From positions 124,001 to 188,000 of the forward strand of contig CAXXFJ010000048.1 in the NCBI GenBank assembly GCA_963677415.2: 64,000 nt of DNA, in the 5' to 3' direction. Of the stretch, positions 54,691 through 64,000 are shown piece after piece. The DNA is from JAQUTK01 sp963677415 (GTDB lineage: Bacteria; Bacteroidota; Bacteroidia; Bacteroidales; JAQUTK01). Position 1 is the first letter of the stretch. Every line of letters begins with the position of its first letter. The position numbers and the translations under genes are program-made. Below the pieces are notes generated by a model. The model worked only from the letters and a program-made list of their open reading frames with translations, did no database searches and was not told the origin of the DNA.

Positions 54691-56262
54691 GTGACTCGAA
54701 AGTTTGATTTTCTGGTTATTGGCAGTGGTGTTGCCGGATTGAGCTATGCACTGAAGGTTGCAGATAAAGGTACAGTGGCAGTCATCTGTAAGGATAAGAT
54801 GGATGTCGCTAATACCTTCTATGCGCAAGGTGGGGTTGCTTCTGTGACCAATGTGCAGGTCGATAACTTTGAGAAACATATTCAGGACACGATGGTAGCC
54901 GGCGATATGATCGGCGATATTAATGCGGTGACTAAAGTGGTCGAAGAGGCACCCGCTCAGATACAGAAACTAATCGACTGGGGGGTAAACTTTGACAAGG
55001 ATGAATCAGGAAACTTTGATCTGCATCGCGAAGGTGGCCATTCCGAGTTTCGCATTCTTCACCACAAAGACAATACCGGAGCAGAAATTCAGGAGAGCCT
55101 TGTGCGTGCCGTACAAAGACATCCAAATATTTGTGTTTTTGAATTCTGTTTTGCCGTAGAAATAATTACCCAGCATCATCTGGGTGTAGTAGTGACTCGT
55201 CAGACTCCTGATATCGAGTGTTACGGAGCATATATTCTTGACCTGAAAACGAAGAAAGTAGATACCTTTTTATCTCGCGTTACGTTGATGGCAACGGGTG
55301 GTGTTGGCAATGTCTATCAGACGACAACCAACCCGCGCGTAGCTACCGGTGACGGTATTGCTATGGTGTATCGTGCAAAAGGAACAGTGAAAGATATGGA
55401 ATTTGTCCAGTTTCACCCGACTGCATTATACCATCCGGGTGACCGTCCTTCTTTTCTTATTACTGAAGCAATGCGTGGTTATGGAGGGATATTACGTACG
55501 CTTGATGGGAAAGAATTCATGCAGAAATATGATAAACGTCTCTCTCTTGCTCCGCGCGATATTGTGGCACGTGCGATTGATAATGAAATGAAGAATCGTG
55601 GAGACGATCATGTCTATCTGGATGTGACTCATAAAAACTCCGAACAAACAAAATTACATTTCCCAAATATCTACGCAAAATGTCTCAGTTTGGGATTAGA
55701 TATTACAAAAGATTATATTCCGGTTGCTCCGGCTGCTCATTATCTCTGTGGAGGTATAAATGTGGATTTGAATGCTCACTCTTCTATCAACAGACTATAT
55801 GCAGTTGGTGAATGTTCCTGTACCGGACTTCATGGTGGAAATCGTCTGGCTTCTAATTCTCTGATTGAGGCTGTGGTCTATGCGGACGCTGCGGCGAAAG
55901 ACAGTCTGACCAATTTAGGTCGGTTTGAATATAAGAAAAATATCCCTGCGTGGAATGACGAGGGAACAACTCTTCCTGAGGAGATGGTTCTCATCACACA
56001 GAGCGCAAGAGAGGTACAACAGATTATGAGTACCTATGTGGGCATTGTCCGTACTGATCTTCGTTTGAAGCGTGCTTGGGATCGGCTGGATATTATTTAT
56101 GAAGAGACGGAGAGCTTGTTTCAGCGTTCCATCGCATCAAGAGAAATCTGCGAATTGCGTAATATGATTAATGTGGGATACCTTATCATGCGTCAGGCTA
56201 TTGAGCGAAAAGAGAGTGTCGGACTGCATTATAACATTGATCATCCACACCGGAAGAGTTGA
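54691..56262 (+). CDS. nadB: L-aspartate oxidase
   Basis: 523 residues. NadB oxidises L-aspartate to iminoaspartate for NAD synthesis; in an anaerobe fumarate can replace oxygen as acceptor. FAD-binding motif VIGSGVAGLSYAL near 8, FYAQGGVASV near 49, HREGGHSEFRI, VQFHPTALYH, and CGGINVD with GECSCTGLHGGNRLASNSL mark the fold. The start codon is GTG at 54691; the dinucleotide-binding motif begins 8 residues later, so no upstream or downstream start fits better. The quinolinate synthase gene is not in this window. Confidence 0.94.
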   Translation: MTRKFDFLVIGSGVAGLSYALKVADKGTVAVICKDKMDVANTFYAQGGVASVTNVQVDNFEKHIQDTMVAGDMIGDINAVTKVVEEAPAQIQKLIDWGVNFDKDESGNFDLHREGGHSEFRILHHKDNTGAEIQESLVRAVQRHPNICVFEFCFAVEIITQHHLGVVVTRQTPDIECYGAYILDLKTKKVDTFLSRVTLMATGGVGNVYQTTTNPRVATGDGIAMVYRAKGTVKDMEFVQFHPTALYHPGDRPSFLITEAMRGYGGILRTLDGKEFMQKYDKRLSLAPRDIVARAIDNEMKNRGDDHVYLDVTHKNSEQTKLHFPNIYAKCLSLGLDITKDYIPVAPAAHYLCGGINVDLNAHSSINRLYAVGECSCTGLHGGNRLASNSLIEAVVYADAAAKDSLTNLGRFEYKKNIPAWNDEGTTLPEEMVLITQSAREVQQIMSTYVGIVRTDLRLKRAWDRLDIIYEETESLFQRSIASREICELRNMINVGYLIMRQAIERKESVGLHYNIDHPHRKS

Positions 56263-56397
56263 ATCCCAAGTTGCTATGACTCTTGCAATATTTGTAATTC
56301 GTCTCTACATGGGTGCTATCCTATTTGTATAATTTTATTCTGTGTATCACCTCTTTATTTGCAGAAATGTTTAACTTTGCGAATACTTTATGATTAC

Positions 56398-58497
56398 ATG
56401 GAATTGAAATATAATTTATTACTTGCTTTCTTATTATCTGCTCTAGTTATGATGCCAGACAACAATCCTTTTTTCTCGGAACTTGACACTCCGCACCAGA
56501 CTTTCCCTTTTGATAAAATAAATAATGATCATTACGAACCGGCATTCCTGAGAGGAATGGAGGAACATAATGCTGATATTGATTCTATTATCAAAAATCC
56601 GGCACTGCCTGATTTTAAAAATACGATTGAGGCTTTAGAACAATCAGGCAAACTACTGAATAAGGTCAGTCAAATCTTCTTTGCATTAGAAAGCGCTGAG
56701 AGTAATGACGAAATGATGGAGATATCTCAACGTCTCTCTCCTCTGTTATCAGAACATTCCAACAATATCAGCCTTAATCAACAATTATTTGAACGGGTAC
56801 AGGCCGTATATAATAAACGTGATTCCCTAAGTCTTAATTTGGAAGAGAGCAAACTGTTGCAGGATACCTATGATGGGTTTGTGCGTAGAGGTGCCAACCT
56901 GAGTCCCGGGGATAAGGAGATATTTCGCAAACTCTCCTCCGAACTGAGTCTTATTTCCCTCACATTTGGTCAGAATATTCTGAAAGAAACAAATCTGTTT
57001 GAAATGCAGCTTACCGAAAAAGAAGAACTGGCAGGATTACCAGAAGATGTCATTGCTATGGCTGCTATGGAAGCTAAAGATAAAGGAAAGGAGGGATGGA
57101 TTTTTACGTTGAGTTATCCCAGCTATGTTCCTTTCATGAAATATTCTGAAGTCAGAGAACTTCGGGAGAAATTATACAGGGCTTATAATTCTCGCTGTGC
57201 ACATGGTGGTGAATATGATAACCGCGAAAATATGAAAAGAATCGCGGCGCTGCGTCTTGAAATAGCACGGTTGTTGGGTTTTTCCACATATGCTGACTAT
57301 GTATTAAAACGCCGTATGGCTGAAGATACCGGAAAAGTATTTCAGTTGCTGGATCAATTGTCTAAGGCTTATAAACCGACAGCTCTTCAGGATGTAAAGG
57401 ATGTCGAAGATTATGCCATCGCTAGTGAAGGAAAAAATGTAACTCTGATGCCGTGGGACTGGAGTTTCTACTCGGAAAGACTGAAAAAGTCAAAATATGA
57501 TCTGAATGATGAGTTGCTACGTCCTTATTTTGAATTGAGCAAGGTGAAACAAGGAGTGTTTGATCTTGCTACTTCTTTATATGGTATTACGTTTCAAAGA
57601 AATGAGAAGATACCTGTCTATCATCCGGATGTGGAGGCTTTTGATGTGTTGGATAAAGATGGCACATTCCTGGCTGTGCTTTATACAGACTTTCATCCAA
57701 GAAAGGGTAAACAAAACGGAGCTTGGATGACTAGCTTCCGTGATCAGTATAGGGAAAATGGGGTGGAAGTAAGACCTCATATAACAATCGTGATGAACTT
57801 CACCAAACCAACTGCCGACAAACCTTCCCTGATTACATTTGATGAATTCCAAACGTTGCTTCATGAGTTTGGACATGCCTTGCACGGGATGTTTGCCTCT
57901 GGCAACTATGCCTCACTGAGTGGAACTAATGTCTATCGCGACTTCGTGGAACTTCCTTCACAGCTGATGGAAAACTTTAGTACTGAGAAAGAGTATCTGG
58001 ATAAGTTTGCACGACATTATCTGACGGGTGAAAGGATTCCTTCTGAGTATATTAAACGAATCAAGGATGCAGCACACTATAATGCTGCTTATGCTTGTTT
58101 GCGCCAACTTTCTTTTGGATATTTGGACATGGCTTGGCATACTTTGGAAAAACCCTATGAAGGTGATGTGGCTGCTTTTGAGAATAAGGCTACTGAGAAG
58201 GTTAAGTTGCTTCCAGATGTAGATGAAACGATGTTTGGCTCTTCATTCTCACATATATTTGCCGGGGGATATGCAGCAGGTTATTACAGTTATAAATGGG
58301 CGGAAGTCCTTGATGCGGATGCATTTTCTCTTTTTAAAAGCAAAGGAATCTTTAATCAGAATGTCGCGGATGCTTTTCGTAGAGAAATTCTTTCCAAAGG
58401 AGGAGTAGAGCATCCGATGACTATCTATAAGCGTTTTAAAGGAGGTGAACCAACGATTGAAGCTTTGTTATTGCGCGACAATATTTTAAAACAATAA
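56398..58497 (+). CDS. dcp: M3-family peptidyl-dipeptidase (Dcp-like)
   Basis: 699 residues. A hydrophobic N-terminus (about 5-22) looks like a signal or anchor, so it probably works in the periplasm. The zinc site is HEFGHALHG (His489, Glu490, His493), with the family C-terminal tail MFGSSFSHIFAGGYAAGYYSY (in parts) that binds substrate. Dcp enzymes remove C-terminal dipeptides. The frame opens at a TTG at 56359; ATG 56398 gives the signal sequence. Followed by dCMP deaminase after 18 bases. Confidence 0.92.
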   Translation: MELKYNLLLAFLLSALVMMPDNNPFFSELDTPHQTFPFDKINNDHYEPAFLRGMEEHNADIDSIIKNPALPDFKNTIEALEQSGKLLNKVSQIFFALESAESNDEMMEISQRLSPLLSEHSNNISLNQQLFERVQAVYNKRDSLSLNLEESKLLQDTYDGFVRRGANLSPGDKEIFRKLSSELSLISLTFGQNILKETNLFEMQLTEKEELAGLPEDVIAMAAMEAKDKGKEGWIFTLSYPSYVPFMKYSEVRELREKLYRAYNSRCAHGGEYDNRENMKRIAALRLEIARLLGFSTYADYVLKRRMAEDTGKVFQLLDQLSKAYKPTALQDVKDVEDYAIASEGKNVTLMPWDWSFYSERLKKSKYDLNDELLRPYFELSKVKQGVFDLATSLYGITFQRNEKIPVYHPDVEAFDVLDKDGTFLAVLYTDFHPRKGKQNGAWMTSFRDQYRENGVEVRPHITIVMNFTKPTADKPSLITFDEFQTLLHEFGHALHGMFASGNYASLSGTNVYRDFVELPSQLMENFSTEKEYLDKFARHYLTGERIPSEYIKRIKDAAHYNAAYACLRQLSFGYLDMAWHTLEKPYEGDVAAFENKATEKVKLLPDVDETMFGSSFSHIFAGGYAAGYYSYKWAEVLDADAFSLFKSKGIFNQNVADAFRREILSKGGVEHPMTIYKRFKGGEPTIEALLLRDNILKQ

Positions 58498-58515
58498 GCA
58501 CTTCTAGCAAATAAA

Positions 58516-58953
58516 ATGGAATACAAAGAGAAAAGGAAAATAGAAGTGGATGGAAGATATATGAAAATGGCGTATATCTGGTCAGAAAACTCCTATTGTC
58601 AACGTAGAAAGGTTGGTGCAATTCTTGTGAAGGATCAGATGATTATCTCGGATGGATATAACGGAACACCTTCGGGTTTTGAAAATGTATGTGAAGATGA
58701 GAATGGCCGTACTTATTCGTATGTGCTGCATGCTGAGGCAAACGCGATATCAAAAGTTGCCAGGTCTAATAACAGTAGTCTGGGATCAACACTATATGTA
58801 ACCTCTTCTCCTTGTATTGAATGCGCCAAACTGATTGTCCAGGCTGGCATTAAACGAGTAGTTTATGCTGAGAAATACCGATTGGAGGATGGGCTGGATT
58901 TGTTGAAGAAAGCAGGAATTGAAGTTCAATACATCGACACTAACGAAAAATGA
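58516..58953 (+). CDS. Deoxycytidylate (dCMP) deaminase
   Basis: 145 residues. Zinc-dependent deaminase: HAEANAI (72-78, with the proton-shuttling Glu) and PCIECAK (Cys100 and Cys103). Converts dCMP to dUMP for thymidylate synthesis. The ComEB-type length and the GYNGTPSGF loop fit. Overlaps the S41 protease start by 4 bases. Confidence 0.93.
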   Translation: MEYKEKRKIEVDGRYMKMAYIWSENSYCQRRKVGAILVKDQMIISDGYNGTPSGFENVCEDENGRTYSYVLHAEANAISKVARSNNSSLGSTLYVTSSPCIECAKLIVQAGIKRVVYAEKYRLEDGLDLLKKAGIEVQYIDTNEK

Positions 58954-60605
58954 ATATGAGTATGAAAGGTGTAAACAAGTCTCTTCCTCTGATTATTGCA
59001 CTCTGCATTGCAGGTGGGGTAATTCTGGGCTATTTTTTGACAATAAATACCTTGAATAATGGTGGGCGAAAGGGAGAATCATCAAATAAGCTGGATCTTC
59101 TTATGGATGTTATCCATCGCGAATACGTTGACTCTTTGAGCGACTCTACTGTTATAGAGAAGGCGATTCCACATATACTGGCAGAGCTTGATCCTCATTC
59201 GAGATATATCCCATCCAAAGATGTAGACGCAGTTAATAAAGAACTTGAAGGAACATTTAGTGGTATTGGTGTTATCTTTATCTTGAAAGAAGACACGATT
59301 ACAGTTACAGATGTTGTAGCTGGTGGACCTTCTGCTAGAGCTGGTCTGATGAAGTGGGATCGTATCGTTATGATAAATGATACTGTATCTGCTGGTACGA
59401 GTCTGAAACAGACTGATGTGATTAAGAAACTTCGTGGAAAAAAGGATTCGAAGGTTAAACTTGGCATAAAACGGAAGGGCCTCGAAGATTTGAAGTATGT
59501 GACTGTTACGCGTGGAGATATACCTGTTAGCAGTGTGAGTGTTTCTTATAGAGTAAGTGATGATATTGGATATATCAAAGTTACGCAGTTCGGATCAAAC
59601 ACATATCAGGACTTTTTGCTTGCAATAGCAAAACTTAAAAAACAGCGCTGCAATAGCTTTATCATTGACTTAAGGGATAACCCTGGAGGTTTTCTTGATG
59701 CAACAATCAATATGGTTAATGAGTTTCTTCCTGCTGGCAAACTGATTGTCTATACTGAGGGAAAAGCATATCCGCGAAATGAGTCGTATTCAAATGGGGA
59801 AGGATCCTGCCAGCATTCTCCTGTTATTGTACTGATTGATGAGATCTCTGCTTCTGCAAGTGAAATATTTGCTGGTGCAATTCAGGATAATGATCGTGGA
59901 TTGATCATTGGTCGCCGTTCTTTTGGAAAGGGACTCGTACAAAGCCAGCCTTCGTTTTCCGATGGCTCTGCTATTCGATTGACTATTGCCCGCTATTATA
60001 CTCCATCAGGACGCTGCATTCAGAAGCCATATAAGCCAGGTCATGAGGCTGACTATGAAGATGAGGTGTATCAACGTTACCTCCACGGAGAGTTTTCCAG
60101 CAAGGATAGTATCAAACAGAATGACTCTCTTCGTTTTGAAACCCCATCAGGAAGACCTGTCTATGGAGGTGGAGGGATCACTCCCGATATCTTCGTTCCT
60201 CTCGACTCGCTGGGTTGGACCACATATTCAAAAACTGTTATCAGTAAGGGGTTGGTTCAAACTTTTGCATTCAATTATGTAGATGCGCATGCTGAAGAAC
60301 TAAAGGAATATAAACATTATTGGCCTTTGCTGGAATATCTCAATGGATTGGATCTGATTTCTGATTTTGTGGATTATGCAGAAACAAAGGGGGTCAATCG
60401 TCGTCCATATTTGATTGACATCTCGAAGAATATGCTTGATACAGATATTAAGGCGTTCATTGGACAATATTTGCTCGGTGATGAGGCGTATTATCCAATA
60501 ATCTTCCAATTGGATGCGGCTTATAAACGGGCTGTTCAAGAATTAAAAGTGAAAAGCAATCCAATACTGACGATGTCTCTTCAGGCAATTGAAAACAATG
60601 AATAG
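58950..60605 (+). CDS. S41 carboxy-terminal processing protease (CtpA-like)
   Basis: 551 residues with one N-terminal transmembrane anchor (about 12-32). A PDZ domain (about 98-180; GIGVIF, GGPSARAGL) precedes the S41 core: Ser302 in ISASASEIF with Lys327 in SFGKGLVQ and Gln331 as the catalytic set, by spacing with known Ctp proteases. A C-terminal region to 551 follows. It degrades or trims periplasmic proteins by their C-terminus. Shares an operon with dCMP deaminase and the cyclo-ligase; the stop overlaps the next ATG by 8 bases. Confidence 0.92.
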   Translation: MNMSMKGVNKSLPLIIALCIAGGVILGYFLTINTLNNGGRKGESSNKLDLLMDVIHREYVDSLSDSTVIEKAIPHILAELDPHSRYIPSKDVDAVNKELEGTFSGIGVIFILKEDTITVTDVVAGGPSARAGLMKWDRIVMINDTVSAGTSLKQTDVIKKLRGKKDSKVKLGIKRKGLEDLKYVTVTRGDIPVSSVSVSYRVSDDIGYIKVTQFGSNTYQDFLLAIAKLKKQRCNSFIIDLRDNPGGFLDATINMVNEFLPAGKLIVYTEGKAYPRNESYSNGEGSCQHSPVIVLIDEISASASEIFAGAIQDNDRGLIIGRRSFGKGLVQSQPSFSDGSAIRLTIARYYTPSGRCIQKPYKPGHEADYEDEVYQRYLHGEFSSKDSIKQNDSLRFETPSGRPVYGGGGITPDIFVPLDSLGWTTYSKTVISKGLVQTFAFNYVDAHAEELKEYKHYWPLLEYLNGLDLISDFVDYAETKGVNRRPYLIDISKNMLDTDIKAFIGQYLLGDEAYYPIIFQLDAAYKRAVQELKVKSNPILTMSLQAIENNE

Positions 60606-61179
60606 TGTTGAGGAACAGAAAACAGATTTACGGAAATGGATAGCTAATAAGAAGAAAGAGTTCTCTCTTTCCGTTTTGGAGGAGAGGTCTGATATTCTTC
60701 TTCAAATTATTGAATTGCTTCCTGAGTTTGTCAATGCTAAGACTGTTTTTCTTTATTATTCAATGCCAGATGAAGTTGCAACTCACGCTTTTGTAAAGAA
60801 ATGGTCCAATACTAAATGCATCTATCTTCCTGTTATCGAAGCGGATGAAATGAAGCTTCGTGAGTATTCTCCCAATGAAGGATTGATTACGGGATCTTTT
60901 AATATCAAGGAACCACAAGGAGCGCTCTGCAAAGATTTCGAAGTCATTGACTTTGCAATGGTTCCTGGTGTCGCTTTTGATCGTCATGGTTTCCGAATGG
61001 GACGTGGAAAAGCTTATTATGATCGTGTCTTACCTTTGTTGGTTTGCTCAAAAGTTGGAGTTTGCTTTGACTTTCAGTTGATGGATAAAGTTCCGCTTGA
61101 TGAGTGGGATGTTCCGATGGATTTTGTAGTCACAGAACTTGGGTTGATTACACCCAAGAGCAGAAATCACTCCACGTAA
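60598..61179 (+). CDS. 5-formyltetrahydrofolate cyclo-ligase
   Basis: 193 residues. It converts 5-formyl-THF to 5,10-methenyl-THF with ATP. Family motifs: LFYYSMPDEVATH-like block (VFLYYSMPDE), YLPVIEADEM, and the nucleotide-binding GFRMGRGKAYYDRVL near 137. Start ATG at 60598 overlaps the protease stop. The 3' end overlaps the convergent HAD gene by 32 bases. Confidence 0.92.
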   Translation: MNSVEEQKTDLRKWIANKKKEFSLSVLEERSDILLQIIELLPEFVNAKTVFLYYSMPDEVATHAFVKKWSNTKCIYLPVIEADEMKLREYSPNEGLITGSFNIKEPQGALCKDFEVIDFAMVPGVAFDRHGFRMGRGKAYYDRVLPLLVCSKVGVCFDFQLMDKVPLDEWDVPMDFVVTELGLITPKSRNHST

Positions 61180-61789
61180 CAGCCTCAAAGTTTGGAATTA
61201 CCCGAAAGACTTTTTCTTTCAGTTTGTCTTCCGTGAGGGTCGTACTTAGTCCAATTACTTTCATACCTGCTGCCGTTCCCGCAGCTATACCTGCCAGAGA
61301 ATCTTCCAGGACAAGGCATTCGTCCGGGGAAACATTTAGTTCCCTTGCTGCTAATTGATAACAATATGGATCAGGCTTACCTTTTATGATTCTGTCTGCC
61401 GTTACAATTGTATTGAACGTTTGCTCAAGAGATAGTTGTGCAAGCGCCCGTTCTATCTTACTTGTCTTTGAACTTGTAACTAATGCAATAGGTATATTTT
61501 GCAAGCGTAGTTTATGTATGAATGCTTTTGCTCCTGCAATTTCCACATAAAACATATTCTCCTCAAAAATATCGCATTCTTGCTGTAGTAGTTGACGTTC
61601 TGCTTCTGTGTGTCCACTGAAATAAGTTGCCAGTATATGTGGCATGATGGTTCCTTTAATTCGAGAAGCAAAGCACGGAATCCCAATCTTATATCGGTTT
61701 GCTGCATCGTTCCAGAATAAGTCATACAGTGGTTCGGTGTCTGCTATAACACCGTCAAAGTCAAAAAGTACTGCCCTAATCTTGCTCAT
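61148..61789 (-). CDS. HAD-family phosphatase/phosphoglucomutase-like (subfamily IA)
   Basis: 213 residues. Motif I FDFDGVIADTEP with nucleophile Asp10 and Asp12; a helical cap (about 16-85); motif II VTSSKTSK; motif III Lys in GKPDPYCY; motif IV LEDSLAGIAAG. This is the beta-phosphoglucomutase/sugar-phosphatase group. The substrate cannot be fixed. The gene is convergent with the cyclo-ligase and overlaps its end; it lies 17 bases after rodA on the same strand and so may share its transcript. Confidence 0.9.
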   Translation of the reverse strand: MSKIRAVLFDFDGVIADTEPLYDLFWNDAANRYKIGIPCFASRIKGTIMPHILATYFSGHTEAERQLLQQECDIFEENMFYVEIAGAKAFIHKLRLQNIPIALVTSSKTSKIERALAQLSLEQTFNTIVTADRIIKGKPDPYCYQLAARELNVSPDECLVLEDSLAGIAAGTAAGMKVIGLSTTLTEDKLKEKVFRVIPNFEAVTWSDFCSWV

Positions 61790-61806
61790 TGTATTTTGAT
61801 TGGATA

Positions 61807-63264
61807 TTAATAACTGGGTTTTGTTTGAGCATCAATGCTCAGAAATATAAATAATAGAATAGTGAAAGCCCACAAAGAGGAACCTCCATAGCTCAAAAGT
61901 GGCAAAGGTATGCCAATGACAGGCAATAATCCGATTACCATCCCTATATTTATAGTGATGTGAAAGAAGAGGATGCTTACGACTGAATACCCATAGACTC
62001 GGCCAAAGGAGTATCGTTGCCGTTCTGCAAGTGCTATCAGTCGGAGAAGTAGTGCTAAATAAAGGGCAAGGACGCAACAAACTCCGATAAAACCTGTTTC
62101 TTCTCCAACTGTGCAGAAGATAAAGTCTGTGTCCTGTTCAGGTACATATTTTAGTTTGGTTTGTGTCCCATTCAGAAATCCTTTACCGGTAAGACCTCCT
62201 GATCCGATAGCAATCTTGGATTGATTGACATTGTATCCGGCGCCATTAAGATCTTCTTTTATCCCTAAAATAACTTCTATGCGAATTTGATGATGAGGTT
62301 GCAAGACTTTGTAGAATAAGTAATTTACTGAAAACATAAAGCCTATTGTGCTAGCCATAAGAAGCCCTATCAGAGCGAAATCCCGAATTTTATCGAATAA
62401 AGAGTTGTAGAGGAGAATTAAGGAGCAGACAAAGACACATATATATCCAAGCGAGGCGTAGTCTATTTTCAGAGGAGTAAGAATAAGAATGAAGGTGAGT
62501 AGTGCAAATCCTCCAATAATTTTAAGAAGCAGGAGTCGTATTCTCCCTCTTGTGGGTTGATACAACCAAAGCATCACAAGTCCTGATAATAGAGCTAATG
62601 CAACTACGCTAATTTCTCCAAAGGATGTTGATTCATTGATCATCAATCCGCCGAATTTGATACTCAGAATAAAAATTAATATTGCTAGAAAACCTGTGTA
62701 AAGTATCATTCCTGACATCCCCTCTCTATATAAGACAAGAAGAAAAGCTGAAAAAACAAGAGCAGAACCAACCTCTTTTTGTGAAATAATTAATACCATC
62801 GGCAGAACTATTATTGCTGCTGTAATCACTGAGTTTCTCAGTGAAAGAAGTTTGAAGTTGTATGAATTCATAAACGTGGACAAAGCCAAGGCTGTGGCAA
62901 ACTTTGCAAATTCAGCTGGTTGAACTGTCAGGGGACCGAAGGTCAGCCAAGACCGAGATCCTTTCACGTCTTCAGCAAGGAAAATCGTTGCTATCAGAAT
63001 AAGAATGATGATTCCATAGATGAAATACGAAAAGTATTGGTAGAAATCACTATCAATCAAAAGCAATACCATAGCAGTGATCAGGCATATTCCTATCCAA
63101 ATAAGCTGTTTCCCAAATCGTTGGTCAAAGTCAAAGATGCTGGAATTGTCAAAGTTGTAGCCTGCACTGTACACACAGCACCAACCTACAATAACAATCG
63201 CAAGATAGAGGACTATTGTAATCCAGTCCACCTCTTTCCACACACTTTTTTTTCTAAAACCCAT
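61807..63264 (-). CDS. rodA: Rod-shape-determining protein RodA (SEDS glycosyltransferase)
   Basis: 485 residues with about ten transmembrane helices. It polymerises lipid II glycan strands during elongation. SEDS markers are WLTFGPLTVQPAEFAK (about 105-120), with the QPAE loop, GSGGLTGKGFLNGTQ (about 352-366), the EQDTDFIFCTVGEETGF segment (about 374-390) and the terminal PLLSYGGSS. Longer than E. coli RodA (about 370 residues) because of extra helices in the middle (about 215-300), common in Bacteroidetes. Overlaps the PBP2 stop by 11 bases. Confidence 0.94.
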   Translation of the reverse strand: MGFRKKSVWKEVDWITIVLYLAIVIVGWCCVYSAGYNFDNSSIFDFDQRFGKQLIWIGICLITAMVLLLIDSDFYQYFSYFIYGIIILILIATIFLAEDVKGSRSWLTFGPLTVQPAEFAKFATALALSTFMNSYNFKLLSLRNSVITAAIIVLPMVLIISQKEVGSALVFSAFLLVLYREGMSGMILYTGFLAILIFILSIKFGGLMINESTSFGEISVVALALLSGLVMLWLYQPTRGRIRLLLLKIIGGFALLTFILILTPLKIDYASLGYICVFVCSLILLYNSLFDKIRDFALIGLLMASTIGFMFSVNYLFYKVLQPHHQIRIEVILGIKEDLNGAGYNVNQSKIAIGSGGLTGKGFLNGTQTKLKYVPEQDTDFIFCTVGEETGFIGVCCVLALYLALLLRLIALAERQRYSFGRVYGYSVVSILFFHITINIGMVIGLLPVIGIPLPLLSYGGSSLWAFTILLFIFLSIDAQTKPSY

Positions 63265-64000
63265 AGGTTCTTACTATTCCATTAATCATTTTTTCTTCTA
63301 CCGATTTCCTGTTGGCAGGAATAATTCCTTTCAAGTATTTTTCCATCATTAAACCGCCAATAGGAACAGCCCAACGTGCACCAAAACCGCCATTTTCCAC
63401 ATATACAGAGATCGCTATTCTAGGTTTCTCCATGGGAGCAAATCCCATGAATATGGAGTGGTCTTCTCCTCTATTCTGTGCGGTTCCGGTCTTGCCACAG
63501 ATATTAACAGAATCAAATTGAGCCGCACGACAGGTGCCTCCTGTTACTGCACCATGCATACCTTCAATGATCGGATCATAATATTTGGTTTCAATCATAG
63601 TATACCGCTTGTTTGTGTATGTGGAATCAAGTTTTCCTTCTTCCACTTCTTTCACAATATGAGGAGTATAGTACCAACCTCTATTGCTAATCTGTGCTGC
63701 AAGATTTGCTATCTGGATTGGAGTAAGGTTTACTTCTCCTTGTCCAATTGCAATAGAGTAAATTGTATTGAATTTCCATCCGTTAGTACCATATATTTTG
63801 TCATAGAAGCGGCTGTTGGGTATTAATCCACGTTTTTCACCCGGCAAATCGACCCCAAGTGCATATCCAAAACCCATTGAAACCATATAGTCTCTCCAAG
63901 AGTCCATTGCTTCTTGTATCGTTTTGTATTTTGAGTTATTCTCGAAAACTTTTCGTAAAGCTAAATATGGAAAAACATTACAAGATGTTGCCAATGCTGG
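63254..64000 (-). CDS. mrdA: Penicillin-binding protein 2, C-terminal part (continues beyond the window)
   Basis: About 249 residues of the transpeptidase domain, open to the window edge. The SxN motif (TSCN) lies next to the edge and the KTGTAQ motif in NICGKTGTAQNRGED, so the SxxK serine is off the window. Together with RodA it forms the elongasome glycan polymerase/cross-linker pair; gene order PBP2-RodA with overlap is standard. An internal TTG is not a start. Confidence 0.94.
   Translation of the reverse strand, partial: PALATSCNVFPYLALRKVFENNSKYKTIQEAMDSWRDYMVSMGFGYALGVDLPGEKRGLIPNSRFYDKIYGTNGWKFNTIYSIAIGQGEVNLTPIQIANLAAQISNRGWYYTPHIVKEVEEGKLDSTYTNKRYTMIETKYYDPIIEGMHGAVTGGTCRAAQFDSVNICGKTGTAQNRGEDHSIFMGFAPMEKPRIAISVYVENGGFGARWAVPIGGLMMEKYLKGIIPANRKSVEEKMINGIVRTYGF

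Overview
The window is a stretch of chromosome from a member of the Bacteroidales, almost certainly genus Bacteroides. Supporting signs are a moderately AT-rich composition, TAnnTTTG-type -7 promoter elements in front of many genes, weak Shine-Dalgarno sequences, many secreted glycoside hydrolases and lipoproteins, AraC and LytTR regulators, and typical Bacteroides proteins (RRM-only RNA-binding protein, TrxP-like thioredoxin, LptF/G-like permease, RibBA). This is read from sequence alone, so the species is not fixed.

Layout. 1-2500: the 3' part of a 23S rRNA gene, the 5S rRNA and a strong terminator, i.e. the end of an rRNA operon. 2641-9221: an operon of ABC exporter, SppA, LpxK, purine nucleoside phosphorylase and ThiL, then tRNA-Phe. 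9363-28000 is the plastic part. It holds degenerate coding pieces, an IS256-family element inserted in a small secreted-protein gene, a LiaF-like/LytTR envelope module, an AraC regulator, an IS4-family element, a GH29 fucosidase, a probable peptidoglycan-peptide scavenging operon (NlpC/P60 endopeptidase, dipeptide epimerase, transglutaminase-like lipoprotein), a DUF5131 gene, AraC plus VOC genes, an IS3-family element with a -1 frameshift, and a DUF454 protein. 26500-37100 carries carbohydrate enzymes (GH76, GH31, DUF3863-type lipoprotein plus GH78), with RRM protein/DEAD-box helicase and thioredoxin/MarR pairs between them. No SusC/SusD pair is present.

37200-64000 is mostly conserved: a 2[4Fe-4S] ferredoxin (56 aa), a split YjjP/YjjB exporter, aspartate aminotransferase, RibBA, an LptF/G-like permease, a START-like protein, tRNA-Met(CAT), a divergent AraC / RND efflux cluster, miaB, a CoA-transferase, nadB, an M3 peptidase, dCMP deaminase, an S41 protease, 5-formyl-THF cyclo-ligase, a HAD phosphatase, and rodA followed by the C-terminal part of PBP2, which runs off the window end.

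Main points for a second look: miaB carries five separate one-base insertions whose removal restores exactly 455 codons plus stop; the IS256-type insertion can be reversed on paper to give back an intact reading frame; three TTTAGAAC direct repeats lie between the AraC gene and the RND operon; a four-copy array of about 32-bp repeats forms the right end of the IS3-family element; several very long perfect hairpins or inverted repeats lie between genes; and the peptidoglycan-peptide operon pairs an uncharacterised transglutaminase-like lipoprotein with two enzymes of predictable function. I saw no CRISPR array, prophage, toxin-antitoxin pair or restriction system.
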